NCBI GenBank assembly: GCA_948567375.1
Contig: OX419757.1
Span: forward strand, 52,452,001-52,516,000
Origin: Lunularia cruciata
Lineage: Eukaryota; Streptophyta; Marchantiopsida; Lunulariales; Lunulariaceae
Reading direction: 5' to 3'
Length of the DNA stretch: 64,000 nt
Positions 34,690-46,440 of this stretch are shown piece by piece. A program made the translations under genes and the position numbers. Under the pieces are notes generated by a model, which ran no database searches, was not told where the DNA came from, and saw only the letters and a list, made by a program, of their open reading frames with translations. Each line of letters opens with the position of its first letter. Position 1 is the stretch's first letter.

Positions 34690-35140
34690 AGTAACTCGTG
34701 TGGAGTCTGCATTACCCCACAAAGTAAAATAACAAAGAATGTCACGCTCCCATCCAAACTTCTTTGCACACATAAAACATAAGCATTGGCTGGTGCAATG
34801 TATAGGAGAGCAATCACATTAGGTGATGCTTCTTCCTTTGGATGTTCCAATGGTGCGTAGATCATATGATTTACATAGTTCATCGTGTGTGATTATATAA
34901 CCTACATAGCTCTGATATCCTAATTCCTTTGGATATTCCCAATGATATGATTTACACAGCTCATGGTGTGTGATCGTATAATTTACATAGCTCTGATATT
35001 CTAATTGCGCTGACATCCTAAGTGTACCTAAGACAGATTCCTCATCGACTTATCAACTTAATAATTTACATAGCGCATGGTGTGTAGATCACTTGATCAA
35101 CATAGCTCATGGTGCGGGATAATATGTTTTACATAGCTCC
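34690..35140 (+). repeat. Dispersed repeat family A, copy 2, with short internal repeats
   Basis: TATAGGAGAGCAATCACATT and the following GGTGATGCTTCTT at 34801-34833 match the reverse complement of 55920-55985, and more weakly that of copy 1. Downstream, GATTTACATAGCTCATGGTG-like units repeat about five times to 35140 with roughly 40-85 bp spacing. The repeats create two short minus-strand ORFs (34659-35016) that I do not take as genes. Confidence 0.65.
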
Positions 35141-35676
35141 AACACCTAAAAGAAACAGATTTCTCATCGATTTCTCGTACCAATACTAATAATACTTAGC
35201 GCCATTTTACCTTGTAAGGCTTAATGGTGTTTTCTTATCTTCTTCTTCTTGTTCCTTCTTGTTATCGCCGTTTCTATTGGCTTAACGGACCTCATTTCAA
35301 GTCAAAGTGAGCCCTTGGATGACCTCTCTTTGATCTGAAAATCTCATTTGGAAGAAGCATTCATCCGACGAAGTCCTCTCTTCAGCACACTGCCATGTGC
35401 TCCAAAGTCCAGCTTCATTCAAGTGGGGAAGTGAGCGCAGCTGCCAAGAAGCCTTCAGTTGATGGCGGACAACAGATCTAGTAAAGGCTTACTGCATGCA
35501 TGGAGACTAACCTCTTCAACTATCCTCCATAATATCGTAAATCGACCAATTCCGCGTATCACTTTTCTTTTCCTTTTCAGTCGAACACGAGCATTGGAAA
35601 TGCCCGCACCACCGAATTCCGGTGAAGGATGCGAGATTTACCTTTACACCTTCTTCCGCATCTTTGTCACTGCATC

Positions 35677-35714
35677 TTTAGTTCCACCGAAGTTCCATCT
35701 TTGGTGGGACTAAA
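35677..35714 (+). repeat. Hairpin with 16-bp arms
   Basis: Arms TTTAGTTCCACCGAAG (35677-35692) and CTTTGGTGGGACTAAA (35699-35714) with a six-base loop. Both mismatches become G-U pairs in plus-strand RNA, so the RNA stem would be uninterrupted. Confidence 0.75.
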
Positions 35715-36582
35715 CTATTGAATTCGCTATTACTCTCAATTTCATTGGAACTCTTAACGGTGGGAGCATCCTTCCTGTTATCATAGTCACTTCCTCGTGA
35801 ACCACCACCCGTAGATACGGGTGTAGGAATGTTTCTATTTGCAATTTTATACACAAATAAGGAAAGTTCGATTATCATTAAATTACTTCTTAGATGCCAT
35901 TTAAGAAGACCTATGGCTTTGGGAATAGTGGTCACCATTGGTCCATTTTGCAGCTGGGAAAATTTTAAAGCGCGCGAGCAAACTTCCATATCAAAGAGCT
36001 TGATCGAGACCGCTTCTGTGTTTGAAGAACTTGTTTGTGCTTTTGATTCAGACTGTTTCCGTGGCGTTGAAAAGGAAGTTAAAAATGAAATGATTTTGAT
36101 CAACAATAATGAGCAAATGGGGTGAGTATTCCGTTAACGCTAACAAGTACTCCGTCCATTTGCTCCGCCAAGAACTCCGTTAACTTAGCAATTAGGCTTA
36201 GTACTTGGCCGAGCAATAAGACTTAGTACTTGGAGGAGTACTTAGACTTAGACCACTTTCGGATCCGTTTCTAAGGGGCTTCCAGGACGAATTTAAAAAA
36301 AGTGTTTAACAAAAGGCACTCCCTCACCACCCATGCATCCTACATGCAAAATTTCAGAGCAATTAGACACCTTCTTGGAGTTGAAGTGCCTTCTTAATTA
36401 AAGAATCCTTAGCCTTTTAATACGTAAGATTGCAGCCAATTTCACCACCTGAACTGCTGAAGACCGAACCATTTGCTTCAATCATCAAAAGGCCTACCTT
36501 GCCCGCTAGTGCTACTGCTCCGTGTGTAGTAGAGTTTTATCTACCGGCGATGCAACAGTGCAAGCGTTAAAGGCAGGCGTAA

Positions 36583-36900
36583 TCAAGCTTCTTGTTTGTA
36601 TCCTGTGACGGCGAAAAACGAACGGCTTAATCGCAGACCGTTGGCTTCCCGCACATGAACTGAACGGCGACTTGTGAGGACCCCAGGAGGCTTCATATGC
36701 CTCCTGTGGTGTCTGCATACAGAATTCACGAATGTATTTCGACTCACAGGCAGCTGTAGTGGCCCGAATTGCTGGTCCAGCCGCTCCAGCATCTTCTGAA
36801 CCTGCAACGGCGTTATATTCTCTCGACGAGCAATTACCTGGATATTGAAGAATGGCTCGCGAGAATCATTTTTTGCTTCCGCTTTAACTGTCAAATTTAT
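36583..36900 (-). other. Possible exon or gene fragment
   Basis: The minus-strand frame contains KNDSREPFFNIQ, followed by a donor-like GTAATTG, and reads on as RENITPLQVQKMLERLDQQF, a well-formed amphipathic helix. The opposite strand is also open for 98 codons (36845-37141), which weakens the case. No family recognised. Confidence 0.2.
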
Positions 36901-38439
36901 CTATGACCTGGCCGCGGACATGCGGTCGACATCGCATCAACTTTATGTTTCCCTCCATCCCGACCTCGAAGTTTTATCCTTGCAGCACATGCTCACAGGT
37001 TCTCGAGGAAGAACAGCTTTCTTCAGCTTGCAGGGGAACGAGCTCTTGCGGCTGCTTGAAGATTTTCAGGTCATAGAATCGACACTCAAGGCCTCATGTA
37101 TCCCGACATTGCAGGAGATGGTTTGGTTTTCCTCTGATTGACATTGCAGAGTCGGATATGTTTACGGATTTTCACTTAGAACTCCACAGAAATCTAGAAA
37201 TGTGGATTACGATATATTAATGAAGCTAGTTGAAATCTGGCTCTATTTAGGGGCCACACGAATGATAACTTGAACGTGAACACATTGAAGGCTTGGTGTC
37301 CTTCTCCAACAGCACTGTGCCTATCAATCAACCTGGATTAAACACAAATATCGCTGCGCGGAATCTGACATGTGTAGGGATGATTACACCTACGATCTTC
37401 TAGTTGAGGAAATTCATGAGTCGAATACCGGAGATTCGTATCTTCACTTGCATGACCGGCGTTCTCAACAACGCAAATATCGCAACACGCACTCTCAAAT
37501 TATATGCACACTTCGCTCTCTCCTTACTAGAAACTAACAGTAAGTTCCCTTACTGCTCTATGGCTTCGCAATGTCCTGGAATGAATGTTGTTTCTTTGAT
37601 TTTCACTTTGAATGCAGTATTCTCACCGTTCATACTATGTAAGAGTTTATCACTTCTAGATTGCTTACACTTGCATACGTGTATCGGGGTAATTCCTGGT
37701 TGCTTAGACTTGCGTGCGCATAGTTAGTTTGATTTGCATGTGCTTAGTTTACATCGATTCTGTCCTATTTGGATGCGAATTCTCCGTTAATAGATCGGCT
37801 TCTGCGCTGATTGCTCATCTAGCGTGTTGACAACCAGTCCCATACCTCAAGGGTGCACAACACTCTCGGGTCCAAACTAGAAGTACGACGCCAATCACAT
37901 TTGCAATTGCAAATTATCACGCACATTCATAGAAAATTTCAGAGTGCATCCGATTCGAAGTGTACGTTCCATTACATAATTTGGGAGGTTTCTCGCCCGG
38001 GTATCGCGCTTCGTGGCATCGGGGGTAGATAGAGAAGTACAGTATCGGGATTGTATGAATGCATTTCGCGCGCTTTCATTACCGTTCAAATTTTACGAAC
38101 GAATGCTTTCTTGGTTGGAGACCGAGATTTCCATAGTGCGGTTCCTGAACGCCCAGGACCTGAGTTTTTCTTATGGGACCCGGGGCAATGCTGGTAAACT
38201 TTTGGCCCCCGGGGTACAGAAAAGAAACAGTATTCCCTAAAATTAATAGTACGGCCAACTTGTTATGAGGTCCGCGCTTGAATTAATGGACAGGGCTGCA
38301 CTTTTTGCAGTTGTTTCAATTTCAATATTAAGATGTTTGAGTTGGAAAAATTGATGGCAAAGAGCTTTAAAGAAACTAGGGTGTTTATCACCTCCCACTA
38401 TTGATCTCAGTAACATATTATTACTTGTTATTATTTAGT

Positions 38440-39130
38440 GGCATATGAGACCTATTTTGCCCTTAGTGCCATTTTTCAAATGGGAAACAGATTTTGTAGA
38501 ACCACTTCAACTTGTTGCAAAGAACACTTGGAAGAAATCAAGCATTATACAACTGCTCCCTACAATCCATAAACAAATAGTCTGATTGAGAAGTCCAAGG
38601 GACTTCTTTGTAAAAACTTGAATAAGATTCATATGACTGGGACACTAAGCTACAAGTTGCCTAGTTGGCTTACCGCACTATTGAAAAGATTCCTATAAAG
38701 CATACACCTTATTTCTTGACATACTGGCTTCACCCAATCTTACAAATTGAATTCAAAGTTTTTTCTTATAGGATCATTTTCCAAAGAATGTTTATCCAAA
38801 GAAGAGAATCAAAATCTTTCGATACAACAGTAAATGTACCTTGACAAGAAACATGACAAATTGTACAAGGATACAAAGAAGAACAAGCTACAAAGGAAAG
38901 AGCAACATGACAAGAAGATCAATTATAGATACAACAATGATATACCTTGACAAGAAGCATGACAAATCAAACAAGGATGCAAAGAAGAATAAGCTACAAA
39001 GAAAGGAACAACATGATAAGACGATCAAACCCCTAGTTGTGATTAAAGGAGATTTAGTTTTATTGTATGATAGTTATCATAAACTCTTTCTTGTGAAGTT
39101 ATATTTGAGATGTATATTTTCCACACCATT
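38440..39130 (+). pseudogene. Internally deleted Ty3/gypsy integrase fragment
   Basis: The plus strand gives FKWETDFVEP, matching the first-aspartate region of Ty3 integrases, then jumps directly to HYTTAPYNP, a stop in place of Gln, and TNSLIEKS, the last-glutamate region. The segment with the second aspartate is missing. Downstream reading frames match the integrase C-terminal region, ending KGDLVLLYDS near 39050-39075. It contains stops and a tandem duplication. No LTR flanks its left side, so this is a truncated remnant. Confidence 0.72.
38821..39035. repeat. Tandem duplication, about 106-bp period, within the integrase fragment
   Basis: GATACAACA to CTACAAAG-AAAG-AACA blocks occur at 38821 and 38928, with ACCTTGACAAGAA at 38838 and 38944. 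It duplicates the linker after the integrase core and adds stops. Confidence 0.85.
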
Positions 39131-39737
39131 GAATCATATTCTTTAAGGTGCACAATTTAAAAACTTCATGTATAATCAATAACTTATGAACATGGTGCAA
39201 TCCTCTTTTATGAAATTCAATTACCCAAATTTTTGCCATAACCTTACCTAGAACTTTTTTTTGCATGTCATTTAGATGAAACACTTTACTTACCAACTCC
39301 GGCCAATCCTTTGCTTGGAAAGAGAGAATTTGTAATTTCTTTCCATTTTGGATTACATATAAATGTAATAAAAAGATCTGGCTTACCAAACTTGTGTATG
39401 AAAGCCATTGCATCTTGGTAAAGTTAGACCATGGGCAGTTCACCACCTTGAAAAGATGAAGGTAAAATCAACCTCTTTCCAACTTCTTGTGCAATGACAT
39501 GCTCATCGGTGAGCAATGCATATTGCAATCCATTGTATAACTTGCAACAAAGTTTTGATTGGTTTTTACAAATATATTTCAAACAATTTTGTTCAATTCA
39601 TACTTAAGCATCAATAATAAATTGTTTCTAAAGTCTTCCAATCCTCATAATGGATGTCTTATTGTTTCAATGTTGTAGTAAATACACATAGTATTGTAAC
39701 ATGGTAATTTAGAACCTCATGGGTTGCTTATTGCATT

Positions 39738-40190
39738 TGTAACAATATGGAATTTACAAACAAGTTAGTCGAGACCAATGAAGTAGCAAATAGACCAAAT
39801 TAGCCAAACTTATTAGAATTTTCTACTTGGTACCTTCCAAGTATCGGGTAATGTGCATGCCAAGTAGTGACTTTAAGATGAAGCTTCTTGGGAAGTTTCC
39901 CGACTAGTTAGTTTGCACGCCAAATAGGTGGCTTCTAGAAGGAAACTTCTTGGGAAGCTTCTTGACTAGCATAGCTTGCATCCCAAGTAGGTAGCTTTTA
40001 GAAAGAAGTTTCTAGAGAAGCTTTTCCATGCAAGTTTATGAGGGTAAGTGTGCAAGTGTTTTGAATTCTTTCATTTTTGATTTTTCAAGTGAATTTCTTC
40101 CGTTATTCATCTTTGTATCTTACTAACTCAATACTAATTCAAGTTCTCAAAACCACTCACCCAAATCCAAACCAAGTATGTCCTATGACA
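39738..40190 (+). repeat. LTR-like sequence related to the second chromovirus LTR
   Basis: It starts TGTAACAATATGGAATTT, the same terminus as the second family in plus orientation, and carries several AAGCTTCTTGGGAAG and CAAGTAGGTAGCTT blocks. The second half diverges and lacks the TATAAATACC promoter segment. I put the end at CCTATGACA (40190) only because it ends in CA; no target duplication is visible. It may be the 3' LTR of the integrase fragment to its left. Confidence 0.5.
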
Positions 40191-40890
40191 AATGGTGTCC
40201 AAGATGATATGAATCTTGGAAGAGAAGGTTGAAGATTGGGGTTTACTTCACTATGGCCATATATACTCCATTCATCTACCTCATACACATTTGGAATTCA
40301 ATGACCGTTGATATTTTCTAAACAATTAGTCAAAATTGTAATATCTAGTGGTTTGGTTAGAACGAAACAAAATATCTAGATTCTAATTGAATTTTGAATT
40401 TTTCAATTAGATTAAGACATGAAATATGGAATAAAATATAACATTTCCCAAAGATTCGAGTGTACAAGGGAACTTTAGATTGACTAATTGTATGTTCAAT
40501 ATGAATTTTAGATTATGTGATTACTATGCCTCTAACAAGATAGGTAATCTTTTTAGTTATTTAAAAAATCATAATAAGATTCATTAAACTACATATATTT
40601 TTTACTCTTCATTTTTTCTAATGAATTTTTTTTAATTGTTTCTAATTATCACTTAATTATTTGTACTTTCTAGTTTTACTAATAACTAAGAGATAATTGA
40701 ATTTTATTAAAAAATTTATATGTTAAATTATAATTTATTTTTTCATGTTATTCATATATATCAAACATATATTTTATCATCTAAATATATTAATCTATAA
40801 AACAACCTTCTTAAATTATTTTTAATAAAATATTATAATCCCAAAATCAAACTTGACCATATGATCGTTGAAAACCCATGGAAGAAGAGA

Positions 40891-41165
40891 ATTTCAAAAG
40901 TTATGCTCTAAGATTAATCTTGATTCAATTGAACCTCAACACAATAGAAGATAGAAACGATTTCAAATTTTATGTTCTAAGATAAACATGGATTCAATTA
41001 AAACTCAACACAATAGTAGATAGAAAAGAATTTCAAATTTTATGTTCTTAGATTAACATGGACTCAATTAAAACTCAACACAATAGTAGATAGAAAAGAA
41101 TTTCAAATTTTATGTTCTAAGATTAACATTGATTCAATTAAACCTCAATTAAACACAATCTAAAA
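40891..41165. repeat. Minisatellite, 69-70-bp unit, four copies
   Basis: ATTTCAAA starts units at 40891, 40960, 41030 and 41100. Each unit contains ATGTTCTAAGAT-AACAT and CTCAACACAATAG with few differences; the first is the most diverged. Confidence 0.88.
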
Positions 41166-41785
41166 CCAAGGAGGCAAGTTGATGAGCAAAAAGCAATCAT
41201 ACATTTCTTGTATAATGATCATTGAAATTATAATGATAGTCTTTCTTATTAAATACTCATGATAGAAAGCTAATGGTAATGGAATGTGGTTGCTCAAATT
41301 TGAAGTATAAACAGGTGAAATCAACATTGAATATCATAAGCAAGGCTAGACAAGGTTTTTTGATCTTTAGAAAAGAATTTCTTACATTTCAAATTCCATT
41401 TAATAACAAGAAAGAAAAGGAAAATTAACAATTTCTTGAGATCAAAGAATTACAAAGAGAATATAATATATTTTATTGTAAGAATTTAAGATATATTAAA
41501 TTTCTGTAAGATTAGGTAGTACCATTTTTGAGAATATAAAAATTCATAGAAGAATAGAAACAACAAAATTATTTCAAATAAATTAAAAATATTCTAATAA
41601 AATCAACTAAAAATAACCCATGACCAAAATTAATGATTTATAGTTAGAGTTTATTATACAATCAATCAACATGATTTTTAGATATGATGCATTTTAGATT
41701 TTAGAGTAGTCTATCATATCAATCCAATTAGTGAAGTATAAGAATTGACAGCATATCTCATCAAGATATAATAAAAAAAATTTAT

Positions 41786-42303
41786 TTAGAGTTTTTTAAG
41801 TTTAATCAATCTTAAATTTTGAAGAGTATCTCAACTCAACTCTCAAATTTCAATTCCTTGGAGAGTTATTTCTTTTGCAAACAAAACTCTTTCACTACTC
41901 TCATAGTGAAAAAGATAATTAATGATGAACTAAATTTTGTGCTTTATGTGCTTGAATTCAAGAAAAAGGATGATCATAATATCCATTATGTTCATATTTA
42001 TAAGATAAAAAATTAAAAATAAGTCTTATTTTCATTGGTCTACTTAGTCATATGGCTAAATTGCATGATTCAATGAAAATAAAATTATACTTAGAGTTGA
42101 TTAAGTTTAAGCAATCTTAAATTTCAAAGAGGAAAAATATAATTAAAGATGATTAACTAAATTTTGTGCTTTATTTGCTTGAATTCAAGAAAAAGATGAT
42201 CATAATATAATTATGTTCATATTTATAAGATAAAAAAATAAAAATAAAATCTTATTTTCATTGGAGTACTTAGTCATATGGATAAATTGCATGATTCAAT
42301 AAG
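41786..42303. repeat. Tandem duplication of about 300 bp with a deletion in one copy
   Basis: Copy 1 starts TTAGAGTTTTTTAAG at 41786 and copy 2 TTAGAGTTGATTAAG at 42091. Shared blocks include AACTAAATTTTGTGCTTTAT, GCTTGAATTCAAGAAAAA and ACTTAGTCATATGG. Copy 2 lacks about 80 bp of copy 1. The 65-codon ORF at 41819-42016 in copy 1 is not kept in copy 2. Confidence 0.8.
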
Positions 42304-42796
42304 CATGGGTAAAATCAAGAAAGAAGTATTAAATGGATTTATTTAGGATATATTCCTACTTGAATTAGCAAGAATAATTTTAGATGGACATTATGCATTT
42401 CATTTTTTCTGAATACACTTGGTATTATAGATATTGCAATAAAATTATAAAATATTACTTAATCATAGTAAATGGTGGATAGTGTGAAGATCATTCAATA
42501 TAAAAACAATATCTCTTGTAAATTTGTACAAGGAAAAACCTAGAGAACATTTAGTGATCAACCACAAGAACAAAAAAACATCCCAAGAAGTAATAACATA
42601 GATCTATACAAACCACAACTGCTCAGGTACTTTTGTGTTTACTCAATTTTATAGATGAACAATCAAAGAAATTATATATATATATTTATACAATATAAAA
42701 TGAAAAAATGAAGCTCTTTTTAAGTTTAAAGACTTCAAGATATATACATAAATATGAGCAAGTGTAAAATAAAGTATTCATGAATGATGGTGGTGC

Positions 42797-42797
42797 A

Positions 42798-42858
<61 letters not shown>
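42797..42858. repeat. TA microsatellite
   Basis: An essentially pure TA run of about 60 bp. It accounts for the Tyr-Ile repeats of the minus-strand ORF at 42686-42892, which is not a gene. Confidence 0.92.
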
Positions 42859-42861
<3 letters not shown>

Positions 42862-43279
42862 TTCTTTTATTTATTATGCCAAGAAGCATCAATTTAGAAG
42901 TATTATTAGTTTAAGTATGAATTAAAAATAGAGGGGTATTAAGAATAAATTGTACTCTTGTGAGAAAGTGCAAACAATGCTCTTGTATTAAATCTCTATA
43001 AGATAGTTTGAACTAAGGTAAATTAACAGAACACCCTAAATGAGAAACACAAATCCAAAAATTTTATCTAAAAAAATCACCATAAGATGTATGGAGTGTG
43101 AAGAAACTAAAAGTTTCTCACCTAGAGATTTTCATAGATGTTTTGGATATGATTGTTATATATATATGTAAAATTATAAGTATACTAACTTTGAACCTAA
43201 AAATAAAATCCATTTTAATTGGATATCTCCCTTGAGCTAAAGCTTATGATCTTTATGATACAATTCCTAAATTAAATAT

Positions 43280-44260
43280 TAGATTGAGAAGTGTGATGTT
43301 TGATAAGTAGCTTCAATTATTAAAAGATGAATCTCAAGTTGAAAATGCAATAATTATTGAAGAAGATAACTTTGAATTTAGACCAAACCAAGGAAAATTA
43401 TTGTTCCAAGGTTGTCTACCAAAAACAATCCTTAAAGGATCTACCACCTATCGTAGAACCTACATTCCAGTAGAACCTACATTAGATTCACAATTTTTGG
43501 AGTTATTGCAAGAACTTGAACATATGTCTCAGGAAATCAATATGGATAAAAGAATTTTTTTTTCAAATCAACCAAGGAGATCTATAAGGCTTATGATAAC
43601 TTCTATGAGATTAGATGATTAAAACATATAAGTCACCAATATTGCACACAAATAACTATTTTTATAAATATCTTCAAAAATTAATGCAAACAAGATTAGC
43701 AAAATAAAACATTAAACCAACTAAAGAGATCTCAAAAAACCTAACATATCTTCCATAAAATTATATAATTAGTATAGATTGGTCACTTTATCTTATATTG
43801 CATAAAAAGATGAATTTTTACCTTTGTAGTATTCAAGGATCAGCATGCTAGAGGTTGGAAGGTAACCATGGAGTTTGAATATAATTCTATATACAAGAAA
43901 GAACTTAAGTACTTACATATCTACAAAATTCAGAAATGGTTGGGAATATTTACATCAAGAAGGAATCAAGATGTTCAAAGCTCAGTTTGTAGCTAAAGGA
44001 TGAAACTTGAAACATATCTAAACCAGATCTAGTTAGAATGGAGTAACAGGATCTAGTTAGAATGGAGGAGAAAGAAAGAAAAAATACTTTTAAGGAATAT
44101 ATCTATGGACCATGCTTAAAATCTTGGTATGAGAAATTAGATGGTCGTTTATTTCCTTAGGTTTAACAAAGTGCACATTTGATCTTGGATAAAATAATAA
44201 TATTTTAACTAAATATAATCAAAGGCCCATACTTAGATAAGTTAGTTGTACTTTTGAGTA
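43280..44260 (+). pseudogene. Ty1/copia pol remnant (RT region)
   Basis: Plus-strand pieces match copia polyprotein. At 43401-43622 a Pro/Arg-rich linker ends NQPRRSIRLMITSMRLDD, like the segment before copia RT. At about 43925-44015 is MFKAQFVAKG, a stop, NLKHI, equivalent to YKARLVAKGF. At 44100-44200 is LKSWYEKLDGRLF, then a frameshift and LTKCTFD, equivalent to the PRxWYxKID and CxxD segment. The catalytic YVDD is not readable. No LTRs were found. Confidence 0.68.
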
Positions 44261-44904
44261 CAAATATTGAGAGGAATAGAAATACATATAAGTGTGCTCA
44301 AGAATAAAACTATTTTGATTTGTACATTGCTATTAGTGTATTGATTCTTTGATTTAAGTAGATGCAAAGATATATCTCAAAATGTGTCTTAATGAAAACT
44401 CTAAATTATTTGTCTTGATATGCTAAATGCACCTCTTGAAAGACTATATCTCCTTTGCTTGTAAATAAATAAAGGGATAAAATCTATTATATCAACAAGA
44501 TCTGAATTACAATATCCATATCTTCATATTCTACAAAATCATATCACCAATTTTAACACACTCATCTCTTCAAATTTGGATATTAAAGAAGAAGATATAG
44601 TTGCTTCAAATCTCTAAATTGATGTTTATAGAGAATATAATCCAATATCATGTTGCAAAAACTCCAAATAGAAATAATATCAAGCTTTTCTCATTCCCAA
44701 GGGATATCCTTGATAACATTTATGTCTATCATTTGTATGTACCCTATGTGTTAGAGATATTATTTTTTTATATTATTTTTTTGATATTGAGCACAATCAA
44801 TGACAAAAACTCAAAATGAAATCTCACTCTTCTTTCAAATCAACCATTCGCTATTTTATATCAAAGCTCCTCCAATTTTTTTATAAGGGAAGACTTCACC
44901 AATG

Positions 44905-45220
44905 TCAATGAAAGAGGTCCTTTACTTACACTCACCAAAAGGTTCTATATAGGTATATTCATCTTTTATTAACCACAATAATATGAACATTCTCAAGTAG
45001 TGAATCTCACTCTTTACTAGCAATTTAGGTAGAGCTTGCAAAACTTTATTCACTCACTCAATAGAGGATGTCCTTTAATTACACTAAAAAAAGGGTTCTA
45101 TATAATTAGAAGTGCCACTATGATCAATAACCATAATAGGAACACTCTCAAGTAGTGAATCTCACTCTTTACTTAGCAAATATTGGTAATACTCACATAG
45201 CTTCATTGTCACTCCATGGT
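44905..45220. repeat. Tandem duplication, about 152-bp period
   Basis: GGTTCTATATA occurs at 44941 and 45093, and TCTCAAGTAGTGAATCTCAC follows in both. The copies share most of their length, with small indels. Confidence 0.8.
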
Positions 45221-46079
45221 CTAATCTTGCTAAGGAATGGACATCTTTTGCTTTGTTTAATATGGTAAGTACCTTAGTAACTTGGTAAAATTAGTACTTT
45301 ACTTAAATTACCCCAAGTAAGTAGTAATAGTTCACTAAAAATTCAAATGGTTTTTGGTCTTACATACCTCTCATGAGAACCTTCTAAATCATAATCTTTA
45401 GGAATTTAGAATTCTATGAACAAAAAATTAGAATATATTATAAAGTAAACCTAAATTGACCTACTTTATTATCAAAGGTAATCTAAATTTTTCAAGGCAA
45501 TAGAATTTTGACATCTCCAATATACCAAGTCAAATTGACCATGCAAGATCCAAGATAGAGGTCACAATCTAGTATAATATAATCTAAACTTCTCTATAAA
45601 GATGTTTGCTTTAATATAAAAATGTTTAATAGGTCTAATTCTAGTATAAATTATAATATTACTAGCTCAGTTACAAATACCATTAGGTTAATTATAACTG
45701 AACTTAGCTTGTTGGAACTATTGTTGGAACTAACTAAGTACTACAAAAACTTCTAGAGACTAATATTTACCTAAGTGTGTTATAAAGCAATGTAATGGGG
45801 ATTAAAACAACCACAAAAGTAAATAAGATTTTTTTCACCTTTGCAATTACTTTAGAAGAGAACTCACTTTTTTCGTATCCATCTTATGGTCATTGCATCT
45901 ACAATCACCTAAAATATACGGTTGAAAGTACATTTCAAATGATAGTACATGTTGCATAGCATGTACATATACTATAGGTTGTAGTGTTCATATATAGCAC
46001 CTAGTACCCAATGGCAACATTAGTTAGGGTTAGAGTATACAAGTCTTACCTTTTTACCGAGAGCACTATAATGGGTTGT

Positions 46080-46440
46080 GTGTTTAAGGTTTAGCAAATT
46101 TGGGTGCACTCCATAATACATACCATGTTTGTTAGCATTTACCGACATCCATAGTAATGCATCCAAGAGCAGATCCAATTATTCCCAACATGGAAAAGTG
46201 TATACCAATGTGCACTTCATAGACTCCAATGTATTCCATAGTGTATTCTACCATATTTGAGAGCACAAACATTGAAAAAAAGAAAATTTTGTGTGGGAAA
46301 AGCTCATTGAAGTTTATTATAAACTTTCTCAAGAACAAAACACATTTTATAGCTCAAAGTTATTATTGTCCTCACTACTAGTAGCAGAATGTATGTAATC
46401 AAGACTAAGAAATTTAAGATCTCATGTACGATTACTACCA
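46080..46440 (-). repeat. Dispersed repeat family B, left (inverted) copy
   Basis: Its reverse complement matches 53760-54070: ACATTCTGCTACTAG, TTTATAATAAACTT, and a frame reading YEVHIGIH, then GKC, are shared. The copies lie about 7 kb apart, facing opposite ways, one on each side of the second chromovirus. Nature unknown. Confidence 0.65.

Larger units (their letters stand above)
33844..38300. other. Right end of the gene island, no clear gene
   Basis: About 4.5 kb. It contains the DHHC 3' UTR, a copy of dispersed repeat A with added short repeats (34690-35140), a 16-bp-arm hairpin (35677-35714), and a region of overlapping ORFs on both strands at 36512-37141 that might hold a gene fragment. 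I could not assemble exons or recognise a domain. After about 38300 the sequence becomes transposon-derived. Confidence 0.4.
40191..43279. other. Very AT-rich intergenic DNA with local duplications
   Basis: No gene recognised. Repeats are listed separately: a 70-bp minisatellite (40891-41165), a tandem duplication of about 300 bp (41786-42303), and a TA microsatellite (42797-42858). Confidence 0.6.

Noticed and set aside
36845-37141. 98-codon plus-strand ORF with leucine-rich look
   Set aside because: It shows no repeat consensus or domain, and the opposite strand is open as well; evidence is too weak for a gene.
42686-42892. 68-codon ORF with a Tyr-Ile repeat
   Set aside because: It is the translation of the TA microsatellite.
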